5,962 nt of DNA from Methylomonas sp. (GCA_028688235.1 JAQTYP010000233.1:1-5962), one strand, 5' to 3'. Positions 1 through 5,599 are shown, numbered from the stretch's first letter. A program made the numbers and translations. Notes: a model not told the origin generated them from the letters alone.

Positions 1-177
1 AATCCCGACGCGGCGCGCATGGCTTTCGTCAGCCTTGCCATGATGCCGATGCTGCTGAAGGATATTTTCGAGGAACAGATGGGCGGGCAGATGGACGAGG
101 CCTTTCTCGACGAACTCGCCACGCTGAATGGCAAACTATTGGCGGCTGGCATGGCTGCGGCGCAAGCGGGAGTGTGA
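1..177 (+). CDS. C-terminal end of a probable TetR-family transcriptional regulator (partial)
   Basis: The frame is open from the first base to TGA at 175-177, giving 58 residues; the start lies outside the window. The visible part is alpha-helical and rich in Met, Ala and Leu, and ends with a segment like ELATLNGKLLAAG. That resembles the last helix of TetR/AcrR ligand-binding domains, which often end in a similar '(N)xxLLAxG' stretch. The DNA-binding helix-turn-helix would be at the missing N-terminus, so the family call rests on this tail and on context. The stop is one base before the methyltransferase start, so the two are almost certainly co-transcribed and may be translationally coupled. 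A TetR repressor heading an operon with the enzyme it controls is a common arrangement; the ligand cannot be guessed. It could be another helical protein. Confidence 0.55.
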   Translation, partial: NPDAARMAFVSLAMMPMLLKDIFEEQMGGQMDEAFLDELATLNGKLLAAGMAAAQAGV

Positions 178-178
178 C

Positions 179-1312
179 ATGACATTGCAAAAGAATGCCG
201 GCGCGGTGCGCCGTTTCGCCAAGTTCGCCAGATTCGGCGCCTGGCTGCAAAACCTGCCCAACAAAATCGTGCCGCCGCCGTTCCGCTTGATCCAGATCGG
301 TTCGGCCTTTTGGCAATCGCGAGCGTTGTATGTCGCCGCGCGGCTGGACATCGCCGGCGCGCTGGCCGACGGCGAATTAAGCATCGAAACCCTTGCCGAA
401 CGCGTCGCCGCCGATGCCGATGCGCTCTACCGCTTGCTGCGCATGTTGGTTGCGATGGGCGTGTTCGAGGAAGTGGCCGACAGGCGCTTCAAAAACAATA
501 AGCTTTCGTCCTGGCTGCGCCCGGATCATCCCAGCAGCATTCGCGCTATGGTGTTGATGCACAACTCGCCGGAAATGAGCCGGCCGTGGTTCGAACGGCT
601 GGAACAGGGCGTGTGCAGCGGCGGCGTGCCGTTCGAATCGGCGCACGGGCAGGCGTTTTACGATTACATGGACAACCATCCCGAATTCGATGCGTTGTTC
701 GCGCAGGCGATGGATAGCGTGGAAGCCTTGGCCGGCGACAGCTTCGCCATTGATTTCGATTGGTCGCGCTTCGAACGCATCATCGACGTCGGCGGCTCCA
801 AGGGAGCAAAGTCCATCGCCATCCTCAAGCACCATCCGCAGCTCAAGGCGCTGGTGGCCGACCGCGAACAGGTCATCCAAGGCGCCGCGCAATTTTGGCA
901 GCAAAAAGGTGAGGGCGCCGCACTGCAACGCATGAGCTTCGAAGCCTGCGACCTACTGCTAGCCGTGCCCAAGGCGCACAGCGGCAAGGACATCTACCTG
1001 CTGAGCGCGGTGCTGCACGGCTTCGACGACGAAACCAGCGTCACCGTGCTGCGCAACGTCGTGCAAGCCAGCGCAGGCAGCGGCGCTACCATTGCCGTGA
1101 TGGAAATGGTGATGCCCGACAATCGGGCCGACACGGGCACGGCCTCGTTCGACATGCAGATGTTCGTCAACACCCGCGGCCGGGAAAGAACGCTGGACGA
1201 ATGGTGGCGACTGTTCGATGACTGCGGATTGGTGCTTCAAGAGGTGGTGTGCTTGCAGACGTTTGGAAAGATAATGGTGTTGCGGGCGGTTCACAGCACC
1301 GGCAGGACCTGA
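179..1312 (+). CDS. SAM-dependent O-methyltransferase, family 2 (COMT/CrtF/TcmN-like)
   Basis: This 377-residue protein transfers a methyl group from S-adenosylmethionine, probably to a hydroxyl of a small aromatic, polyketide-like or carotenoid-like substrate in the cytoplasm. Residues about 40-125 form the winged-helix dimerisation domain (AARLDIAGAL, then LYRLLRMLVAMGVF). The Rossmann fold begins with the SAM loop IIDVGGSKG at 201-209, followed by Asp228. His280 (VLHGF), Glu309 (VMEMVMPD) and Glu336 (GRERT) match the catalytic His/Glu/Glu positions of plant COMT enzymes. Two departures from consensus are visible: the SAM loop reads GGS instead of GGG, and the usual HDW is HGF. ATG 179 is chosen because GGGAG lies about 6 nt upstream and it starts one base after the regulator's stop; a longer in-frame start at 128 would overlap the regulator. 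The substrate is unknown. Confidence 0.88.
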   Translation: MTLQKNAGAVRRFAKFARFGAWLQNLPNKIVPPPFRLIQIGSAFWQSRALYVAARLDIAGALADGELSIETLAERVAADADALYRLLRMLVAMGVFEEVADRRFKNNKLSSWLRPDHPSSIRAMVLMHNSPEMSRPWFERLEQGVCSGGVPFESAHGQAFYDYMDNHPEFDALFAQAMDSVEALAGDSFAIDFDWSRFERIIDVGGSKGAKSIAILKHHPQLKALVADREQVIQGAAQFWQQKGEGAALQRMSFEACDLLLAVPKAHSGKDIYLLSAVLHGFDDETSVTVLRNVVQASAGSGATIAVMEMVMPDNRADTGTASFDMQMFVNTRGRERTLDEWWRLFDDCGLVLQEVVCLQTFGKIMVLRAVHSTGRT

Positions 1313-1340
1313 TTCCGGAATTCGAATGGCACGAGCTCGT
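1312..1340. promoter_or_regulatory. Cluster of short perfect palindromes after the methyltransferase
   Basis: Directly at and after the methyltransferase stop lie ATTCCGGAAT (1312-1321), the overlapping ATTCGAAT (1320-1327) and ACGAGCTCGT (1331-1340), all perfectly self-complementary. Such a cluster in a 223-bp intergenic gap could be an operator region, possibly for the TetR-like protein, but no consensus was matched. No T-run follows, so it is not an intrinsic terminator. A further small hairpin, CGTCGT-TTT-ACGACG, lies at 1375-1389. No convincing sigma-70 promoter pair is visible between 1313 and 1470. Confidence 0.25.
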
Positions 1341-1482
1341 TTACACTGGTATTAGGATGAATCCCGGCAGGCTGCGTCGTTTTACGACGGGACGGCGAAC
1401 TGGATGTTCGGCTGGTTGCTGCGGATTTCACCGGTAAGGCTTGCCGATCAATCGCTTTGAAGAAACCGCAAAAGGAGCGCAA

Positions 1483-1521
1483 ATGACTTTCCCGGCACAA
1501 ACACCCCAACCGCCATACTGA
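1483..1521 (+). CDS. Possible 12-codon leader peptide (MTFPAQTPQPPY)
   Basis: The best Shine-Dalgarno sequence in this gap, AAGGAG at 1472-1477, sits 5 nt before ATG 1483, which opens a 12-codon frame ending in TGA at 1519-1521. The peptide is proline-rich (four Pro, ending PPY). Three bases later a second tiny frame, MKKT-stop (1525-1539), overlaps the ATG of the lipoprotein gene as ATGA. The arrangement could deliver ribosomes to the lipoprotein start by translational coupling, or act as a leader-peptide attenuator with stalling at the Pro-Pro pair. It could equally be debris from a shifted reading frame: the lipoprotein's own ATG has no SD. Evidence is limited to the SD, the spacing and the overlap. 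Confidence 0.3.
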   Translation: MTFPAQTPQPPY

Positions 1522-1535
1522 AACATGAAAAAAAC

Positions 1536-2486
1536 ATGAGCTACGTATATGCCATCGGCTTTATTGCCCTGCCGCTTATTTTCGCATTATCCGGCTGTAC
1601 GGCCATCCAGCGCGCCGCCCACCTGTACAGCGCCGAAGCGCCTTCGCCTCGCACCTTTCAATACCGCGACGGCGGCTCGAGTATATATTACTCGTTTACG
1701 GTTGGAGGCGCTGGCGCAGCGGATACCATGGTCTTCTTCTATGGCGGAACGGGCTGTCCGAGTTGGAAATCCGTGATGCCCGGTTATGTCGATGGCCTCT
1801 CGGCTCATGCTCGTGTTTTCGCGCTCAACAAGCGATTCGTCGACGACCGATCCAGCGGATTGTTTGCCTGCGGCCCGGATTTCCATTTGGCGAACAACCG
1901 GGCCCAATGGACCGCAGATTACTTCGAATTTATCACCGCCCAAGTCGGTTCTGTGCCGCTCAAGCCGAAGAATGTCGTCCTGGTCGGCGTATCCGAAGGC
2001 GCGATACCCGCCGCCAAGGTTGTCTCACTTACACCCGTCGTTACCCATCTTGCCATCATCGGCAGCGGCGCTTATTCGATGCGCCAGTCACTGGCCACTC
2101 TCGAGCGAAGGGGCGCAATCCTGTTCGACGTTGCTTCCGGCTGGGAAAAAATCGCTTCCGATCCGCATAGCATCGATAAAAATTGGTACGGCAATCCCTA
2201 TTGCTGGTGGTCGGACATCATGGACATAGACCCGCTTTCTACTTTTCTCGAACTTAACATTCCCATCCTGGTCGGCATCGGTGAGCTGGACGAGAGCGTT
2301 CCCGTGGAATCCGTAAGCTTTCTCGAAGCGAAGTTCGGCGAAAAGGGCAAGCGCAATCTGACCGTCAAAGTCTATCCCGGCGCGGACCATCGCTTGAGCG
2401 CAGACGGCGTTTCTTACCGCAACGAATTCTTCGCCGAATTAAGCCGCCAGCTTCAGCCCCTCGAGACTCCACCTGCAGCTCGTTAG
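1536..2486 (+). CDS. Lipoprotein alpha/beta-hydrolase (esterase/peptidase-like)
   Basis: This 316-residue protein starts with a lipoprotein signal peptide: a hydrophobic core at residues 4-18 and lipobox LSGC with Cys21. Residue 22 is Thr, not Asp, which by the enterobacterial Lol rule favours the outer membrane. The rest is an alpha/beta-hydrolase fold: an oxyanion-type loop YGGTGC (69-74), nucleophile elbow GVSEG with Ser153, acid Asp252 in GELDESVP, and His285 in GADHRL. The triad is complete, so it should be active on an ester, amide or peptide substrate that cannot be specified. The predicted signal peptide starts MSYVYAIG, without the usual basic residues, and ATG 1536 has no SD. One extra A in the A7 run at 1528-1534 would join MKKN in frame ahead of it, giving a textbook signal peptide. 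It lies 223 bp after the methyltransferase and may be a separate unit. Confidence 0.8.
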   Translation: MSYVYAIGFIALPLIFALSGCTAIQRAAHLYSAEAPSPRTFQYRDGGSSIYYSFTVGGAGAADTMVFFYGGTGCPSWKSVMPGYVDGLSAHARVFALNKRFVDDRSSGLFACGPDFHLANNRAQWTADYFEFITAQVGSVPLKPKNVVLVGVSEGAIPAAKVVSLTPVVTHLAIIGSGAYSMRQSLATLERRGAILFDVASGWEKIASDPHSIDKNWYGNPYCWWSDIMDIDPLSTFLELNIPILVGIGELDESVPVESVSFLEAKFGEKGKRNLTVKVYPGADHRLSADGVSYRNEFFAELSRQLQPLETPPAAR

Positions 2487-2759
2487 AGGCTTCTCTTTCG
2501 AATACCGATACGATGCGGCGGGACATCCGGCGCTGCAACTGTGCGCCTGGGCGGGCTATCGTGACTGACATTACTGCATTTGGCGGATGGTAATCTTAAA
2601 CGATCATGAAAAGATCGCGTCACCCAGGCAAATGAAAGCCGTGTGACCATGATTTTCACAGTAATTGAGCAGATGTCGCGCTTGTCCGGACTCGCTAAGA
2701 TGCAGCAAATCTGACTAACGAGCCTACCGTGTTATCGCAATCACGATGATCGACACGTG

Positions 2760-2783
2760 AGCCTAGCTTCGGGGCAATAGGCT
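2760..2783 (+). other. Hairpin upstream of the intrinsic terminator
   Basis: AGCCTA (2760-2765) pairs perfectly with TAGGCT (2778-2783) around a 12-nt loop containing TTCGGGG. It lies 12 nt before the terminator hairpin, so a transcript ending there would carry two consecutive stem-loops, as many small RNAs do. The stem is only 6 bp and could occur by chance. Confidence 0.3.
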
Positions 2784-2795
2784 AAATGCCTCTTC

Positions 2796-2817
2796 CGGCA
2801 AATTATTGCCGTTTTTT
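2796..2817 (+). terminator. Rho-independent terminator
   Basis: CGGCAA (2796-2801) and TTGCCG (2806-2811) form a perfect 6-bp stem with an ATTA loop, followed directly by six T residues (2812-2817). This is a standard plus-strand intrinsic terminator. The nearest plus-strand gene upstream is the hydrolase, ending 310 bp earlier, so it may end that long transcript or an unannotated RNA made from 2570-2795. It also insulates the three-gene cluster, implying that the cluster has its own promoter after 2817. Confidence 0.75.
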
Positions 2818-2851
2818 CGATGGTCTGATGCTGAAGTTCCTTCGCCGTAGC

Positions 2852-2868
2852 GGTAATTGGGGTAATTG
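2852..2868 (+). repeat. Tandem 8-bp direct repeat GGTAATTG
   Basis: GGTAATTG occurs at 2852-2859 and again at 2861-2868, a period of 9 bp, about 60 bp before the start of the first cluster gene. Two copies close to one helical turn apart could be a binding site for a dimeric regulator. A TTG inside the second copy could be read as an upstream in-frame start for the next gene, but it has no SD. Confidence 0.4.
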
Positions 2869-2878
2869 TTAGATGGCA

Positions 2879-2891
2879 TAAGCATTGCTTA
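2879..2891. promoter_or_regulatory. Perfect dyad TAAGCA-T-TGCTTA upstream of the first cluster gene
   Basis: Six bases on each side of a single central T are perfectly inverted, ending 34 bp before ATG 2926. Its position between terminator and start codon suits an operator or the 5' leader of the mRNA. No regulator family can be named from it. Confidence 0.3.
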
Positions 2892-2925
2892 CCCTAAGAG
2901 CATGCCGCTTTGCCAGGAAATGACC

Positions 2926-3501
2926 ATGACTTCGACCATCCCTGCCGTATCCAATTTCGCATTCAATTACACCACGCTCAGCGCCCGGCGCGGTCCGCAA
3001 TCGAAGGATAGCCAGCCCAGCCAGGCGGCTACGCAAGACACCGTTACGATCAGCACAGCCGGTCGGCTAGCGTTGACAGCCGATGGCGCGACTCGAACGG
3101 ATACCGCGTTCCGGCAACTCATGGCCGAAAAAACCGCCGGAATAAACTTTCTGCGCAGCAGCGCATTGGCCAACCCCAATTCAAGTGATTTTGCAAAACT
3201 CGCCTACGACCTGGCGCACGACGAGTTGTCGGATGGTCAAGGCGGAGGCGGCTTGCTTAGCTTGGGCGCTTCGCCCAACGATCCGTTGCATTACACCAGC
3301 GGTGAGTTGGTTACCGAGGAGAGCAAAGCCTATTTTACGCAACAGGCTGGCCAATACCGTCAAGCAGCAGTTCGGCTTTATGACGAGGCTAAAGCCGCGG
3401 GCATCAGCGCAGGCGAAATAGTCAACCGTTTGCACGACTTGCAGGGCCAGCAACCCGACCGTTTCCGGGCCATGATGATGTGGCCTGCAGCGGCCGGTTG
3501 A
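2926..3501 (+). CDS. Uncharacterised soluble protein with polar N-terminus and a 'DTVTIS' motif
   Basis: Not assigned to a named family. With ATG 2926 the product is 191 residues; AGGA lies 8 nt upstream (2914-2917). In-frame starts at 2866 (TTG), 2902 and 2920 lack a properly spaced ribosome site. Residues 1-60 are polar, rich in Ser, Thr, Gln and Ala, and contain DTVTISTAGR (38-47). From memory, VTxS-A-R-type motifs occur in the flexible N-termini of several proteobacterial flagellum-associated or exported proteins; this is recollection, not a search. Residues 88-103 (DFAKL...DELSD) are helical, followed by a Gly patch QGGGG (105-109), and residues 130-185 are predicted helical. There is no signal peptide or membrane segment. 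It is the first of three consecutive genes, 74 bp before the next, and could share a transcript with it. Confidence 0.75.
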   Translation: MTSTIPAVSNFAFNYTTLSARRGPQSKDSQPSQAATQDTVTISTAGRLALTADGATRTDTAFRQLMAEKTAGINFLRSSALANPNSSDFAKLAYDLAHDELSDGQGGGGLLSLGASPNDPLHYTSGELVTEESKAYFTQQAGQYRQAAVRLYDEAKAAGISAGEIVNRLHDLQGQQPDRFRAMMMWPAAAG

Positions 3502-3575
3502 CTTGCGCCGTCCGAATCTATGCAAACGCCAACCATCTATATTCATTGAAGCCTGCTATTTGCAAGGAGTTCGCC

Positions 3576-4358
3576 ATGAGCATACAAAACGTCAATAACG
3601 TCACGCCAACCGCGATTCAGCAACGCCACTTGATACAAAGTCCGGACGCGAATTTTTTCTCTGACTTTAAAACCGCGTATGCCCATTATCAATCCGCTTC
3701 GCCAAGCAACCCATCGACGGATACCAAGCAAAGCTCATCCGCGACCAGCTTATCGGATGTCATGGGATTGAGCTATACCGAAATGGCCGCCGTCCGAGGA
3801 ACCAGTGCCAACGATCAAACGGCGTATGCCGCCATTTTGAATCGGGCCTATAGCCAAGGCGGCATGGACGATCCCGTGGCGTTTTTACAGAGTTTGACAC
3901 CGCAAGAACAAGGTATCGTACAACGGGCGCATTGCTTGGCCGAGCCCATTAACCCTGCGACGATGAGCAAGGAAGGGGCTTACAATCTGTTGTTGCCGGA
4001 CGGTTACCAGGTGGATTTCAATCACGACGGTATCCAGGAAGTTGGTGCGGCTAAAACCATCACCTTTCCGCCGCTGGACGCGCCGGAGCAAGTCAAGCAA
4101 GCTTGGTTGACGGCGACGCAAAACATGGACGAAGGCGACATGATGACGTATCAACTTCGAATGCATATCATGCTGTACGGCATCAACGTCAACGATCAGA
4201 CCAGCAAGGCCTTGGCCCCGACCGACCAAATCGACAGCTACCGCGAGGGCGTCGATAAATTCCTGGCGTGGCTGGAATACGCCAAAGCCTCGACTCCCGC
4301 CGACCAGTATGCCCGCGACAAGGCCTTTTTTAGCGACATGAAACGGTTGTTGGCGTAA
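3576..4358 (+). CDS. Uncharacterised protein with a DxNxDGxxE calcium-loop-like motif
   Basis: Not assigned to a named family. ATG 3576 is chosen because AAGGAG ends 6 nt upstream; the longer frame from 3480 overlaps the previous gene. The product has 260 residues. Residues 1-60 are polar and low in complexity (SASPSNPSTDTKQSSSATS). Then come helical segments (69-92, 98-120) and the stretch EGAYNLLLPDGYQVDFNHDG (133-152). Asp147, Asn149, Asp151, Gly152 and Glu155 match the DxNxDGxxD/E loop of calcium-binding repeats such as FG-GAP/VCBS and dockerin types. Residues 170-260 are predicted helical. No signal peptide, lipobox or transmembrane helix is seen, so any export would be by a non-Sec route. 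I recall similar conserved hypothetical proteins with NLLLP...VDxNxDG in other Pseudomonadota, but cannot verify this here. It lies between the other two cluster genes. Confidence 0.78.
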   Translation: MSIQNVNNVTPTAIQQRHLIQSPDANFFSDFKTAYAHYQSASPSNPSTDTKQSSSATSLSDVMGLSYTEMAAVRGTSANDQTAYAAILNRAYSQGGMDDPVAFLQSLTPQEQGIVQRAHCLAEPINPATMSKEGAYNLLLPDGYQVDFNHDGIQEVGAAKTITFPPLDAPEQVKQAWLTATQNMDEGDMMTYQLRMHIMLYGINVNDQTSKALAPTDQIDSYREGVDKFLAWLEYAKASTPADQYARDKAFFSDMKRLLA

Positions 4359-4451
4359 GCGGCATTAACGCAATTTAACAATGTAACCGGCGAGACTTTG
4401 GATGAGCTGTTCGATCCACGTCAAGCTAGCGGACCAGCAAATGATTTTCGA

Positions 4452-4479
4452 CTCAATCATGCGCCTATCCTGCCGATAA
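4452..4479 (+). promoter_or_regulatory. Sigma-28 (FliA) type promoter
   Basis: CTCAA at 4452-4456, a 15-nt spacer, then GCCGATAA at 4472-4479. The -10 element is a perfect match to the FliA consensus GCCGATAA and the spacer is the expected length. The -35 has TCAA instead of the enteric TAAA; from memory, Pseudomonas-type FliA promoters often read TCAAG. Transcription would begin near 4486, leaving a leader of about 20 nt with AAAGAG (4494-4499) 7 nt before ATG 4507. No second GCCGATAA is seen in the window. Confidence 0.6.
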
Positions 4480-4506
4480 AATTCACTCAAAATAAAGAGT
4501 GTATAT

Positions 4507-4920
4507 ATGCAGATCGGCGCAAATTCATCCCCGCATAACTATCGATACTTGGAAAGCGCCGATCCCATGCCTTGGCAAAATCGATTAAAGACCACCGATA
4601 GCACACCAATTGGTCAGCAATTCAATGCAAAACAAATGGCATTGAAACCGGATGAGCTGAAACAGGCATTGGCAGGCGCGGATTTGCGGCATATTTCGCC
4701 GCATGAGCTCGCTAAGTTGGGCGGTTATTTGAATTTCAATGGTGAGATTTCCGACAATGCCGCCGGTGAATTCCTGGTGTTAACGGTCAACAATGACCAA
4801 TACGACTTGAACCCGGACGTGCCAATAGATGCCATCAAGGAATACGAAAGGCGCTATGCGCTCATTAACCAAGCGATCGACAGCGGCGAACAAGGCCTGG
4901 AAGATGCCAGACGCTATTGA
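4507..4920 (+). CDS. Small uncharacterised protein under a probable flagellar (sigma-28) promoter
   Basis: Not assigned to a named family. The 137-residue product starts at ATG 4507, with AAAGAG 7 nt upstream. The first 40 residues are polar and probably disordered. Residues 41-60 look helical (KQMALKPDELKQALAG). HISPHELAKLGGYL (62-75) followed by GEISD (79-83) resembles, from memory, an 'SPxE(L/M)xxL...' element in short conserved hypothetical proteins of Pseudomonadota. The C-terminus (105-137) is a charged helix, IDAIKEYERRYALINQAID. There are no signal peptide or membrane segments. Its AKL...EISD stretch parallels AKL...DELSD in the first cluster protein, suggesting a distant relationship. 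The putative FliA promoter would tie its expression to the motility programme if the host has one. It is followed after 46 bp by the convergent conjugation gene; no hairpin-plus-T-run terminator is visible between them. Confidence 0.78.
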   Translation: MQIGANSSPHNYRYLESADPMPWQNRLKTTDSTPIGQQFNAKQMALKPDELKQALAGADLRHISPHELAKLGGYLNFNGEISDNAAGEFLVLTVNNDQYDLNPDVPIDAIKEYERRYALINQAIDSGEQGLEDARRY

Positions 4921-4966
4921 TGTTAACCAATAAGGACGATGCCCTCAAAAAGCCAAAAAGTCTTCC

Positions 4967-5599
4967 TTAAACTCGTTTTTGCGTATTGGCCAACAGCACG
5001 TTGACGGCGTAGGCCACGACAAAAACGCCCACCGGAACGGCTTGTGGCGGAATCGGGAATGGCAGGGTCAAACTGACCAGTAGCAGATACAGCGCGCCCA
5101 GAATCAGGTAGAGGCTGTAGCGATGAACCATGGGGCTGGGGTAATCGAAATTGGTCTGGCTGATCTTGCGGCGCACCAATCCCTCGACGACAAACGGCAG
5201 CAATGAAGTCGCCAGGTACGGCAACCAAATGCAGGCGGTAGTCAGGCGCTTGATCATCTGAAAGATGGTGTCCCACAGCACGTTGAGCCGGCTTTCGATA
5301 AAGGGAAACAAATCGTTGCGCCCCACGTCCTCGAAGCCTTTGGACATCTGCCGTTCTCGCTCGGTCGGGATGAAATAGCGGAATACGCTTTCTCGGATAC
5401 CGGTGCTGACGAACAATCGATCAAACCAGCGCTGCGCTGTTTTGCTGATCTGGGACTCTTTAACGGCGCCAAAGTAGCTGATCATCATTTTATCTTCAGC
5501 GCGCTGCAGTTCCCGCGTCCAACGGTCGGACACGAAACTGGCCACCAGGATCACTTCCAGTAGCCACAGCATCAGGCTGAACAACAGATTGCGAGTCAT
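4967..5599 (-). CDS. Integrative conjugative element membrane protein, DUF4400 (TIGR03747-like)
   Basis: This 210-residue inner-membrane protein matches the DUF4400/PFL_4697-type family found directly after traD in GI-type ICEs. Its exact role in conjugation is not established; it is thought to support the coupling protein or transfer apparatus. One transmembrane helix lies at residues 5-23 and three towards the C-terminus (about 121-141, 161-180, 187-204), separated by a soluble charged segment at 24-118. The basic loop GLVRRKIS follows the second helix. ATG (complement of 5597-5599) overlaps the traD stop as ATGA, so the two are translationally coupled; AAAGG lies about 9 nt upstream. The gene ends in TAA. 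In related elements transfer genes for the mating pore usually follow on the same strand, but here the next genes are convergent and unrelated. Confidence 0.85.
   Translation of the reverse strand: MTRNLLFSLMLWLLEVILVASFVSDRWTRELQRAEDKMMISYFGAVKESQISKTAQRWFDRLFVSTGIRESVFRYFIPTERERQMSKGFEDVGRNDLFPFIESRLNVLWDTIFQMIKRLTTACIWLPYLATSLLPFVVEGLVRRKISQTNFDYPSPMVHRYSLYLILGALYLLLVSLTLPFPIPPQAVPVGVFVVAYAVNVLLANTQKRV

Larger units (their letters stand above)
2487..2925. other. Intergenic region without a convincing gene
   Basis: About 440 bases separate the hydrolase from the three-gene cluster. The first 80 bases are GC-rich and coding-like, with a frame from 2443 to a TGA at 2566-2568 that has no start codon. 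After that the base composition drops. Two tiny frames (2587-2646, 19 codons; 2649-2714, 21 codons) have no good ribosome site. The region holds two hairpins at 2760-2811, the second followed by T6, and then a repeat and a dyad close to the next gene (listed separately). No insertion-sequence ends, tRNA or CRISPR repeats are seen. Confidence 0.5.

Noticed and set aside
128..178. Methyltransferase start at ATG 128
   Set aside because: It would overlap the upstream regulator by 50 bases; ATG 179 has an SD and abuts the upstream stop.
1327..1341. TGGCACG resembling the -24 element of a sigma-54 promoter
   Set aside because: The required GC at -12 is absent at the correct spacing (CGTT is found instead).
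2587..2714. Two tiny frames (19 and 21 codons) in the intergenic region
   Set aside because: No good ribosome sites and no recognisable peptide; compatible with chance.
2822..2840. CTGATG...GAAG resembling a hammerhead ribozyme core
   Set aside because: The CUGANGA and GAAA elements are not both complete and the three stems cannot be drawn.
2869..2875. GTTAGAT resembling an integron attC core site
   Set aside because: No matching RYYYAAC partner at a suitable distance and no imperfect palindrome joining them; a 7-bp match is expected by chance.
2866..2925. Longer form of the first cluster protein starting at TTG 2866 or ATG 2902/2920
   Set aside because: No properly spaced ribosome site, and it would read through the repeat and dyad; ATG 2926 has AGGA at 8 nt.
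3498..3526. TTGACT as a sigma-70 -35 element ahead of the second cluster gene
   Set aside because: No acceptable -10 hexamer at 16-18 bp spacing (TGCAAA or nearby).
3480..3575. Longer form of the 260-residue protein starting at 3480
   Set aside because: It overlaps the previous gene and passes the strong AAGGAG that serves ATG 3576.
4402..4479. 25-codon frame starting at ATG 4402
   Set aside because: No SD, and it ends inside the sigma-28 promoter; likely chance.
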